Assembly: GCA_937880585.1 (NCBI GenBank)
Contig: CALFMR010000024.1
Span: forward strand, 1 to 5,596
Source of the DNA: an uncultured Acidobacteriota bacterium
GTDB taxonomy: Bacteria; Acidobacteriota; Vicinamibacteria; Vicinamibacterales; SCN-69-37
DNA: 5,596 nt
Direction: 5' to 3'
Shown: one piece after another, positions 1 through 5,596 of the stretch
Numbering within the stretch: position 1 is the stretch's first letter
Layout: each line of letters begins with the position of its first letter
Notes under the pieces: generated by a model
Databases searched by the model: none
Told to the model about the DNA's origin: nothing
The model's input: only the letters and a program-made list of their open reading frames with translations
Made by a program: the position numbers and the translations under genes

Positions 1-2959
1 CGCCGCCCGCGCCGTAGCCCAGCGCGATCGGCACCGCGCCCAGCAGCGCGGCCATCGTCGTCATCATGATCGGCCGGAAGCGGAGCAGGCAGCCTTCGTG
101 GATCGCGTCGGCCGGCGACTTGCCGAGCCGGCGCTCGGCGTCGAGCGCGAAGTCGATCTGCATGATCGCGTTCTTCTTCACGAGGCCGATGAGCAGGATG
201 AGGCCGACGAACGAGTAGATGTTCAGTTGGTTGCCGAACAGATCGAGCGTGACGAGTGCGCCGAGGCCCGCCGACGGCAGGCCCGAGAGAATCGTGATCG
301 GATGGATGTAGCTCTCATACAGCGCGCCGAGCACGATGTAGACGACGCCAATCGCGACGATGAGCAACACGCCGAGGTTCGTCATCGACTCTTCGAAGAC
401 CTTCGCCTGGCCCTCGAAGCTCGTCGTCACCGTCGGCGGCAGCATCGCGTCGGCCACCGCCTTGGCGTGCGCCGTCGCCGCGCCGAGCGACGCGCCCGGC
501 TTGAGGCCGAACGAGATCGACACCGACGGCAACTGCCCGGAATGCGCGATCGACTGGGGGCCGACCGTCTCGTGGTACTTGACGACCGCGTCGAGCGGCA
601 CCATGTCGCCGCCGGGCGTCTTGAAGCCGATCTGCTTCAGCGCGTCGGCGTGCGCCTGGTACTGTGGCTCGAGCTCGAGCATCACGCGATACTGGCTGGC
701 CGGTCCGTAGATGGTCGACGCCCACGTCGATCCGAAGCCGGTCGACAGCGTGTTCTCGATCTCGGTCGCGTTCAGCCCGAGCGCCGCGGCCTTGTCGCGG
801 TCGATCGTCAGGTCGAGCCGCGGGCTGCGCATCTCGAGGTCCGTCGACACGTCCTGCACTTCCGGCACGCGCGTCGCGACCGCGTCTTCGACCTTGCCCG
901 CCCACGCGTACAGCTCGTCGTGGTCGAGGCTCTGCATCATCATGCTGAAGTTCTGATTGCCCTGCCGGCCGCCGATCTGCAGCGCGGGCGGCAGCGAGAC
1001 GAACGTGCGGAAGCCGGCGAACCGGCTCGTCTGGGCGCGGAGCTGCTGCGCGATCTCGGACGCGCTGAGCGGCCGCGTGGCGCGTGGCACGAGCTGCACG
1101 AACATGCGGCTTCGATTCGACGATCCGCCGCTCACGCCCGCCTGGAACGAATCGACGTACGGGTTGGCGATGACGATGTCGGCGACCTGCTGCGTCCAGT
1201 CCGACATGTCGTAGAACGACGTTCCCTGCGCGGCCTGCAGGCTGACCGAGACCGAGTCGTTGTCCTCGTCGGGGATGAAACCCGTCGGGATGACGCGGTA
1301 CATGTAAATCGTCGCGATCAACACCGCGACGAACACGCCCAGCATCACCGGACGATGGCGAAGCACGACCGCGAGGCTGGTCGCGTAGCCGCGCTGCAGC
1401 CGGGCGAACGTTCGCTCGAGCACGCCGGCGAAGCCGCGCTTGGCGTGGAGCGACGTGACTTTCAGGAAGCGGCTGCACAGCATCGGCGTCAGCGTCACCG
1501 ACACGAGGCCCGAGATGATGATGGCCGCCGTGATCGTCACCGCGAACTCGCGGAAGAGCCGGCCGAGCACGCCCGTCATGAACAGGATCGGGATGAACAC
1601 CGCCGCGAGCGACGTCGTCATCGTCAGGATCGTGAAGCCGATTTCCTGCGAGCCCTTGAGCGCGGCTTCGAACGCCGTCTCGCCGTGCTCCATGTGGCGC
1701 ACCACGTTCTCGAGCATCACGATCGCGTCGTCGACGACGAAGCCGATGCAGAGGATGAGCGCCATCATCGACAGGTTGTTCAGGCTGAAGCCCATCACCG
1801 ACATCACGGCGAACGTGCCGAGTACGGAGAAGGGCAGCGCGAGCGCCGGGATGAGCGTGGCCGATCCGTTGTGCAGGAAGAGGTAGATCACCGCCACGAC
1901 GAGCGCCAGCGTGGCGAGCATCGTCCACTGGATGTCGGCGAACGCGGCGCGGATCGTCTTCGAGCGATCGAGCCGCACCGACACGTGCGCGGCCGGCGGC
2001 AGCTCGGCTTCGAGATCCGGAAGCAGGGCGCGAACGCCGTCGGTAACGTCGATCGTGTTCGTGCCTGGCTGGCGCATGACGAACAGCGAGATCGCCCGCT
2101 GTTTCGACGGCTTGCCGTTCGCGTCCTTCGAATAGAACCAGGACGTGTTGAACGTGTTCTCGACGCTGTCGATGACGTTGGCGACGTCGCCCAGGCGGAT
2201 GGGTTTGCCCTGCTGGTAGGACACGACGATCGGGCGGAACTCCGCCGCGTCGTTGAGCTGGCCGGCGGCCTGGATCGTGTAGGTCGAGTTCGGACCGTAA
2301 AGCTCGCCGGTCGGCAGGTTCACGTTCCAGTTGTCGAGGGCCTGGCTGATCTCGTTCAGCCCGATGTGCTCGGCGTGCAGCCGGTTCGGATCGATCTGCA
2401 CGCGGACCGCGTATTTCGCCGCGCCCTGCACCTGTACCTGCGAGACGCCGCTCACCATCGAGATGCGCGGCGCGATGACCGTCTCCGCGTAGTCGTCGAG
2501 CGCCGGCAGCGGCAGCGTGTTCGACGTCAGGTTCAGCATCAGGATGGGTGAGTCGTTCGGGTTGTTCTTCCGGAACGACGGCGGCGACGTCATCGTCGTC
2601 GGCAACATCGGCAGGACGGCGGCGATGGCCGTCTGCACGTCGACCGCGGCGCTGTCGATGTTGCGGCCGAGCGCGAACTGCAGCGTGATGTTGGTGTTGC
2701 CCGTGCCGCTCGACGACACCATCGAGTCGACGCCGGCGATCGTCGTCATCTGCCGTTCGAGCGGGCTCGCGACGGCGGACGCCATCGTCGCGGGATCCGC
2801 GCCGGGCAGCGAGGCGCCAATCGACAGCGTGGGGTACTCGACCTGCGGCAGGTCGCTCACCGGCAGCGACTGGTAAGCGACGACGCCGAAGAGCGCGATG
2901 CCGGCCATGAGCAGGCTCGTCGCAATCGGCCGCCGGATGAAGCCCTCGGAGATGTTCAC
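1..2959 (-). CDS. RND multidrug efflux pump, HAE-1 family, MdtB/MdtC-like (C-terminus cut by window edge)
   Basis: Inner-membrane proton/drug antiporter of a tripartite efflux system. My reading of the minus strand is open for 986 codons from a GTG at 2959 to the window edge, with no stop or frameshift. AcrB-type pumps are about 1030-1050 residues, so roughly 45-60 C-terminal residues are missing. TM1 lies at about residues 12-30, after the typical start NISEGFIRRPIAT. Residues 126-138 read PPSFRKNNPNDSP, close to the MdtB/MdtC version of this porter-domain segment. TM2 begins near W345. The proton-relay acids in TM4 are D410-D411 (motif GFVVDDAIVMLEN), matching AcrB D407/D408, and K929 in GLVKKNAIM matches AcrB K940. 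The GFIPDED motif is at 560-566. All visible proton-relay positions are present, so the pump looks functional. GTG 2959 is the only plausible start: GGAG lies 7 nt upstream and TM1 follows at the usual distance. Substrate cannot be told from sequence. The gene follows the adaptor gene by 71 bp and is probably cotranscribed with it. Confidence 0.96.
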   Translation of the reverse strand, partial: MNISEGFIRRPIATSLLMAGIALFGVVAYQSLPVSDLPQVEYPTLSIGASLPGADPATMASAVASPLERQMTTIAGVDSMVSSSGTGNTNITLQFALGRNIDSAAVDVQTAIAAVLPMLPTTMTSPPSFRKNNPNDSPILMLNLTSNTLPLPALDDYAETVIAPRISMVSGVSQVQVQGAAKYAVRVQIDPNRLHAEHIGLNEISQALDNWNVNLPTGELYGPNSTYTIQAAGQLNDAAEFRPIVVSYQQGKPIRLGDVANVIDSVENTFNTSWFYSKDANGKPSKQRAISLFVMRQPGTNTIDVTDGVRALLPDLEAELPPAAHVSVRLDRSKTIRAAFADIQWTMLATLALVVAVIYLFLHNGSATLIPALALPFSVLGTFAVMSVMGFSLNNLSMMALILCIGFVVDDAIVMLENVVRHMEHGETAFEAALKGSQEIGFTILTMTTSLAAVFIPILFMTGVLGRLFREFAVTITAAIIISGLVSVTLTPMLCSRFLKVTSLHAKRGFAGVLERTFARLQRGYATSLAVVLRHRPVMLGVFVAVLIATIYMYRVIPTGFIPDEDNDSVSVSLQAAQGTSFYDMSDWTQQVADIVIANPYVDSFQAGVSGGSSNRSRMFVQLVPRATRPLSASEIAQQLRAQTSRFAGFRTFVSLPPALQIGGRQGNQNFSMMMQSLDHDELYAWAGKVEDAVATRVPEVQDVSTDLEMRSPRLDLTIDRDKAAALGLNATEIENTLSTGFGSTWASTIYGPASQYRVMLELEPQYQAHADALKQIGFKTPGGDMVPLDAVVKYHETVGPQSIAHSGQLPSVSISFGLKPGASLGAATAHAKAVADAMLPPTVTTSFEGQAKVFEESMTNLGVLLIVAIGVVYIVLGALYESYIHPITILSGLPSAGLGALVTLDLFGNQLNIYSFVGLILLIGLVKKNAIMQIDFALDAERRLGKSPADAIHEGCLLRFRPIMMTTMAALLGAVPIALGYGAGG

Positions 2960-2966
2960 GCCGTTG

Positions 2967-2970
2967 CTCC
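2967..2970 (-). promoter_or_regulatory. Ribosome-binding site of the RND pump gene
   Basis: GGAG on the minus strand, 7 nt before the GTG at 2959. It supports that GTG as the start, as no other ATG, GTG or TTG lies in frame between the adaptor stop and this site. Confidence 0.7.
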
Positions 2971-3030
2971 GGCCGCTCGCGGCAGGCGTCTCACGCGCGG
3001 CGTCTCGATCGTCATGGCCGTCGGCCCGTG

Positions 3031-4368
3031 CTATCCGCGGCCACCGTTGCGTCCGCCACGACCGCCGCGTCCGCGTCCCTGACCGTTTCCACCGCGGCCA
3101 TTTGCGCCGTTGCCCGCGGCCGGCGCCGCGGCTTCGCCCGTTGTCGGATCGGCGAGCGTCACGTGTGTACCGGGTTCGAGACGCAGTTGACCTTCGGTCA
3201 CGACCGTCTCGCCCGTCGCCAGGCCTTTCGTGATCACCACGTCTTCGCCCGCGGCCTGACCCGTCGTCACCGGCCGCTGTTCGACGGTCGAATCCGGCTT
3301 CACGACGAACACGAACTGGCCGTCCTGCCCGGTCTGTACGGCTTCGGCGGCGACGACGTCCACGTGCGGCAGCGTGGCGACGCGCAGGCTCACGCGCGCG
3401 AATTGGCCCGGCCACAGCACGTGGTCCGCGTTCTTGAAGGTGGCTTTGAGCTTGATGGTGTCGGTCGTGGGGTCGACCGCGTTGTCGATGAAGGAGAGCT
3501 GGCCGACGGCGGGATCGCCGCCATCCTGCGGCGTAGCCGTGACGTCGAGGACGCCTTCGGCCATGTGCTGCTTGATGGCGGGCAGGTGCACGGCCGGGAT
3601 CGAGAAGGTGACGTAGACCGGCTGGATCTGCGTGATGGTCAGCAGCTCCGTGCTGTTGGCCGTGACGAGATTGCCCGCCTTGGCCATCAGGCTGCCGGTG
3701 CGGCCGCTGATGGGCGAGGTGATGCTCGTATAGCCCAACTGCAGCCGTGCGCTGTCGACCGCGGCGCGCTGCGCGTCGAGCTGCGCCTCGGCGCCCTTGA
3801 CCGCCGCCTGATCGGCGGCGACCGACGCGTCTCCCGCGGCGGCGGCCGACGTGGCCTGCTCACCGAGATCCTTCGAGATGAGGCCGCGCGCGACGAGCTC
3901 ACCCTGTCGCGTCGACTGGCCTTTCAGGTACGCGGCGTTGGCGAGGTCCCGGGCGAGCTGGGCCTGGGACTGCGTGAGCAGTGCCTCGTCGCGCGCGAGC
4001 GTCGCTTCCGCTTCCTGCAGCGCGGCCTGGTAGGGGCGCGGGTCGATGGTGAACAGCTTGTCGCCCGGCTTGACGAAGTCGCCTTCGTTGAAGTGAACGC
4101 CCGTCAGGACGCCGGTGACCTGCGCGCGGACGGTGATGGTCGAGTACGCCTCGACGTTGCCGATGGCCGCGATGTCGACCGGGACGTCTTTCTGGGTGAC
4201 GTGCCCGACCACGACCGGGACGAGCCCGCCGCCGCCGCGTCCCCCTCGCCCGCCGCGCCCCCCACTACCGCCCGCGCCGGCCGCTCCGGACGCGGATCCG
4301 CACGCGGCGAGCGACGAGGAGAGGACACACAGGACGAGACCACGCAGGACCGGGGACATGTTCGGCAC
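3031..4368 (-). CDS. RND efflux periplasmic adaptor (membrane fusion protein), lipoprotein, MdtA/AcrA-like
   Basis: Links the inner-membrane pump to an outer-membrane channel; 445 residues. Residues 1-23 are a lipoprotein signal peptide ending in the lipobox LAAC (Cys23), so the mature protein should be lipid-anchored. A Gly/Arg-rich linker (33-48) follows. The first biotinyl-lipoyl half is at about 75-110 (motif VHFNEGDFVKPGDKLFTIDP). The alpha-helical hairpin spans about 113-210. The second lipoyl half begins at YTSITSPISGRTG (213-225). The beta-barrel is at about 255-345 and the membrane-proximal domain at about 345-405. Near the hairpin tip, R154, L158 and S165 match the R-x3-L-x6-S motif known from AcrA-type adaptors that dock on TolC-like channels. 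A Gly/Arg/Asn-rich tail ends the protein (419-445). Start: GTG 4368 has GGAG 10 nt upstream; ATG 4359 (residue 4) is the alternative but lies 19 nt from it. The pump gene follows 71 bp downstream. Family certain; the precise subfamily and any outer-membrane partner are not shown here. Confidence 0.96.
   Translation of the reverse strand: MPNMSPVLRGLVLCVLSSSLAACGSASGAAGAGGSGGRGGRGGRGGGGLVPVVVGHVTQKDVPVDIAAIGNVEAYSTITVRAQVTGVLTGVHFNEGDFVKPGDKLFTIDPRPYQAALQEAEATLARDEALLTQSQAQLARDLANAAYLKGQSTRQGELVARGLISKDLGEQATSAAAAGDASVAADQAAVKGAEAQLDAQRAAVDSARLQLGYTSITSPISGRTGSLMAKAGNLVTANSTELLTITQIQPVYVTFSIPAVHLPAIKQHMAEGVLDVTATPQDGGDPAVGQLSFIDNAVDPTTDTIKLKATFKNADHVLWPGQFARVSLRVATLPHVDVVAAEAVQTGQDGQFVFVVKPDSTVEQRPVTTGQAAGEDVVITKGLATGETVVTEGQLRLEPGTHVTLADPTTGEAAAPAAGNGANGRGGNGQGRGRGGRGGRNGGRG
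3034..3114 (-). repeat. Gly/Arg/Asn-rich low-complexity C-terminal tail of the adaptor
   Basis: Codes for adaptor residues 419-445, which are almost only Gly, Arg and Asn in RGG/NGG/GRG units, right up to the stop. Codons vary (GGC, GGT, GGA for Gly; CGC, CGT for Arg), so this is a protein-level repeat and not a simple DNA microsatellite. Well-studied adaptors such as AcrA do not end in such a tail. Confidence 0.8.
4225..4272 (-). repeat. Gly/Arg-rich GGR-repeat linker behind the adaptor lipobox
   Basis: Codes for adaptor residues 33-48, including three consecutive Gly-Gly-Arg units and a final Gly run, ten residues after the lipidated Cys23. The three units are encoded as GGG GGG CGC, GGC GGG CGA and GGG GGA CGC, each different. 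It probably acts as a flexible, positively charged spacer between the lipid anchor and the first beta-strand (inference). Confidence 0.8.
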
Positions 4369-4378
4369 AGGGGAAGCG

Positions 4379-4382
4379 CTCC
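4379..4382 (-). promoter_or_regulatory. Ribosome-binding site of the adaptor gene
   Basis: GGAG on the minus strand, 10 nt before GTG 4368 and 19 nt before ATG 4359. The spacing favours the GTG start. Confidence 0.55.
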
Positions 4383-4383
4383 G

Positions 4384-4406
4384 CCCCGGCGCAGGCGGCG
4401 CCCGGG
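4384..4406 (-). promoter_or_regulatory. GC-rich hairpin in the adaptor leader, next to the ribosome-binding site
   Basis: On the minus strand CCCGGGCGC (4406-4398) and GCGCCGGGG (4392-4384) pair in 8 of 9 positions (one G-G mismatch) around a 5-nt loop. The hairpin ends one base before the GGAG of the adaptor gene, so if it forms in the mRNA it could limit ribosome access. No U-tract follows, so it does not look like an intrinsic terminator. In DNA this GC-rich such a stem can arise by chance. Confidence 0.35.
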
Positions 4407-4409
4407 CTT

Positions 4410-4450
4410 ATCGGCAGTCAAGAATACGGCGAAACGGTGACAGGAATTTA
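4410..4450 (-). promoter_or_regulatory. Candidate promoter region of the adaptor-pump operon
   Basis: This is the least GC-rich stretch of the 181-bp gap (4369-4549) between the kinase stop and the adaptor start. On the minus strand it holds TATTCT (a -10-like hexamer) and, one base further on, TTGACT at 4421-4416 (a -35-like hexamer). Neither has a good partner at 16-18 bp: TTCCTG lies only 14 nt before TATTCT, and what follows TTGACT is all G+C. A promoter is plausible here from context, but no hexamer pair is convincing. Confidence 0.2.
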
Positions 4451-4549
4451 CCGACGGCGGCCCGACGGAACTCCGGGGGTGTGTAGGTGGAGGGCGAATC
4501 CGCGGGGCGAGGCCAGTCCGCGACCGCCAGGGGCTGGGTTTCGAGCGGC

Positions 4550-5596
4550 TCAGGACGCCGCCGCGTCGATTCCCCCAATGTTCGCGCCTCCGATTGCGCC
4601 CACGTGGGCGCCGGCGCGTTCGAGCACGACGGGCGGCGGCGTCGAGGCGTCGAGGCGATGCCAGGTCACGACGCCGGTCGGCTGCTCGAGCTGATGGCGG
4701 ATCACGTCGGCCGTGGCATCGGAGGCGTCGTGGCGCCGTCGTTCGATGCGCGAGACGAGCATGGCCTCGGGCGCTTCGAGCCAGAGACCGGCGAACGGCA
4801 CGGACGCCTCGTTCGCGACGCGTTCGATCGCCACCCGGTCGTCGGGCCGCGCGAACACCGCATCGATGACCACGCTGTGGCTCTGCTGGATGGCGACCTT
4901 CGCGCGATCGACAGCGGCGGCGTACACACGTGCGGATGTCTCCGGCGTGTAGTGTTCTGGAACGAGTCGCTGAAGAGGCGAGACGCCAGACAGCCGCTTC
5001 CGGATCTCGTCACTGCGAATCACGATCGCACCGGGAACTGGACCGATCGACGGCGCAAGTCCGCGGGCGAGCGTCGACTTGCCCGTGCCTGAGAACCCGC
5101 CGATGGCGATGACGCACGGGCGTGGCGGGTGGAGGAGATCGCGAGCCATCGCAAGATACGCGCGTGCCAAGTCCTGCAGGTCGTGGCGCGGTCTCGACTC
5201 GGGCCGAAGCCGGGCGGCAGTCGCGTTCGTTTTCGCCCGCACCGCGGCGCGGCACGAGAGGAAGAGCGGAAGCAGCGCGACGCCACCGAGGTCGCCAGTC
5301 TCGGCGAGATAGCCGTTCCACACCGCGTTGGCGTGACGCGGCAGCCGGTGATGCCACAGATCCATCAGCAGGAACGCGAGATCGTAGAGCACGTCGACGC
5401 ACGCGAGCCCGTCGTTGAATTCGATCGCGTCGAAGAGCGTCGGCCGCCCGTCGATGACGACGATGTTGCCGAGGTGGAGATCGCCGTGGCCTTGCCGCAC
5501 GAATCCCGCCGCGCGGCGTTCGTCGAGCAGAGCTCCGCGTCGGTGCAGCTCCGCTCGAGCGTCGTCGGTCCACGCGCGACACGACGCCTGATCGAG
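4550..5596 (-). CDS. Bifunctional aminoglycoside phosphotransferase-like / AAA-type P-loop kinase protein (N-terminus outside window)
   Basis: Only the last 348 residues are visible; the frame is open to the right edge. The first part is the C-terminal half of an aminoglycoside phosphotransferase-like kinase domain: HGDLHLGN (fragment residues 37-44) carries the expected catalytic Asp and the Asn, and LFDAIEFND (about 54-62) with VDVLYDLAFLLMDL supplies the metal-binding segment. The second part is a gluconate-kinase/CPT-like P-loop kinase: Walker A GFSGTGKS at 167-174, SDEIRKRL from about 195, VVIDAVFARPDDR, and a lid-like RIERRRHDASDA segment. This order matches the COG2187 plus COG0645 fusion proteins, usually around 500 residues, so some 150-180 residues are missing. 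Such proteins are often annotated as aminoglycoside phosphotransferases, but their substrate is not established and this is not evidence of drug resistance. The GTG at 5500 lies four codons before the catalytic HGD and is not the true start. The gene is followed 181 bp later by the adaptor gene on the same strand. Confidence 0.93.
   Translation of the reverse strand, partial: LDQASCRAWTDDARAELHRRGALLDERRAAGFVRQGHGDLHLGNIVVIDGRPTLFDAIEFNDGLACVDVLYDLAFLLMDLWHHRLPRHANAVWNGYLAETGDLGGVALLPLFLSCRAAVRAKTNATAARLRPESRPRHDLQDLARAYLAMARDLLHPPRPCVIAIGGFSGTGKSTLARGLAPSIGPVPGAIVIRSDEIRKRLSGVSPLQRLVPEHYTPETSARVYAAAVDRAKVAIQQSHSVVIDAVFARPDDRVAIERVANEASVPFAGLWLEAPEAMLVSRIERRRHDASDATADVIRHQLEQPTGVVTWHRLDASTPPPVVLERAGAHVGAIGGANIGGIDAAAS

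Noticed and set aside
315..1928. 537-codon minus-strand open frame
   Set aside because: Out-of-frame shadow of the pump gene on the same strand, Arg/Ala/Asp-rich with no domain. The pump frame has its proton-relay residues and continues unbroken across it, so there is no frameshift.
98..2551. 817-codon plus-strand open frame
   Set aside because: It lies exactly antisense to the RND pump, is full of Arg, His, Asp and Glu with no recognisable domain, and is explained by the lack of TTA, CTA and TCA codons in the pump gene.
4225..4272. CRISPR array or DNA microsatellite
   Set aside because: The C-rich plus-strand run is coding sequence for Gly/Arg repeats with varied codons; there are no spaced identical repeats.
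3028..4440. 470-codon plus-strand open frame
   Set aside because: Antisense shadow of the adaptor gene in codon register; the adaptor reading has a signal peptide, lipobox and all adaptor domains.
4369..4549. Intrinsic terminator between kinase and adaptor genes
   Set aside because: The only strong stem (4384-4406) lacks a following U-tract and is placed next to the adaptor ribosome-binding site; no other hairpin plus U-run was seen.
4550..5500. Kinase read as a complete 316-residue protein starting at GTG 5500
   Set aside because: The GTG is four codons before the catalytic HGD motif of the phosphotransferase domain, and the frame stays open upstream with family-like sequence (DERRAAGF) to the window edge.
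4550..5596. Aminoglycoside resistance gene
   Set aside because: The phosphotransferase-like motif is shared by many kinases of unrelated substrate; the fusion to a P-loop kinase marks a separate, uncharacterised family.

Overview
The window is G+C-rich (about two thirds by eye) and carries three genes, all on the minus strand and all colinear. In order of transcription they are: the C-terminal part of a two-domain phosphotransferase/P-loop kinase protein (enters at the right edge, ends at 4550), a lipoprotein-type periplasmic adaptor (membrane fusion protein) of an RND efflux pump (4368 to 3031), and the matching HAE-1/MdtBC-like RND inner-membrane pump (2959 to the left edge, C-terminus cut off). 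No tRNA, rRNA, mobile element, CRISPR array or integration site was seen. The only gap of any size is the 181-bp leader before the adaptor gene.

The organism is a Gram-negative bacterium: the adaptor has a lipobox and a TolC-docking type hairpin, and the pump is a tripartite-system RND protein. High G+C, GTG starts, an almost complete lack of TTA, CTA and TCA codons, and a Gly/Arg-rich adaptor would fit an Acidobacteriota (for example Vicinamibacteria-like) or another high-GC soil Gram-negative. This assignment is inference and weak.

Adaptor and pump form a two-gene operon with a 71-bp gap. The adaptor is expected to be anchored in the inner membrane by its lipid, to bind the proton-driven pump, and to dock through its alpha-hairpin tip onto an outer-membrane TolC-like channel that is not encoded here. 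A second RND gene or the outer-membrane factor may lie beyond the left edge. The kinase gene upstream has no evident functional link to the pump. The leader between them holds a GC-rich hairpin next to the adaptor ribosome-binding site and a less GC-rich patch that may contain the promoter.

This is mostly a standard efflux locus. The least ordinary feature is the adaptor's two Gly/Arg-rich low-complexity segments, one directly after the lipidated cysteine and one at the extreme C-terminus, both encoded by varied synonymous codons.
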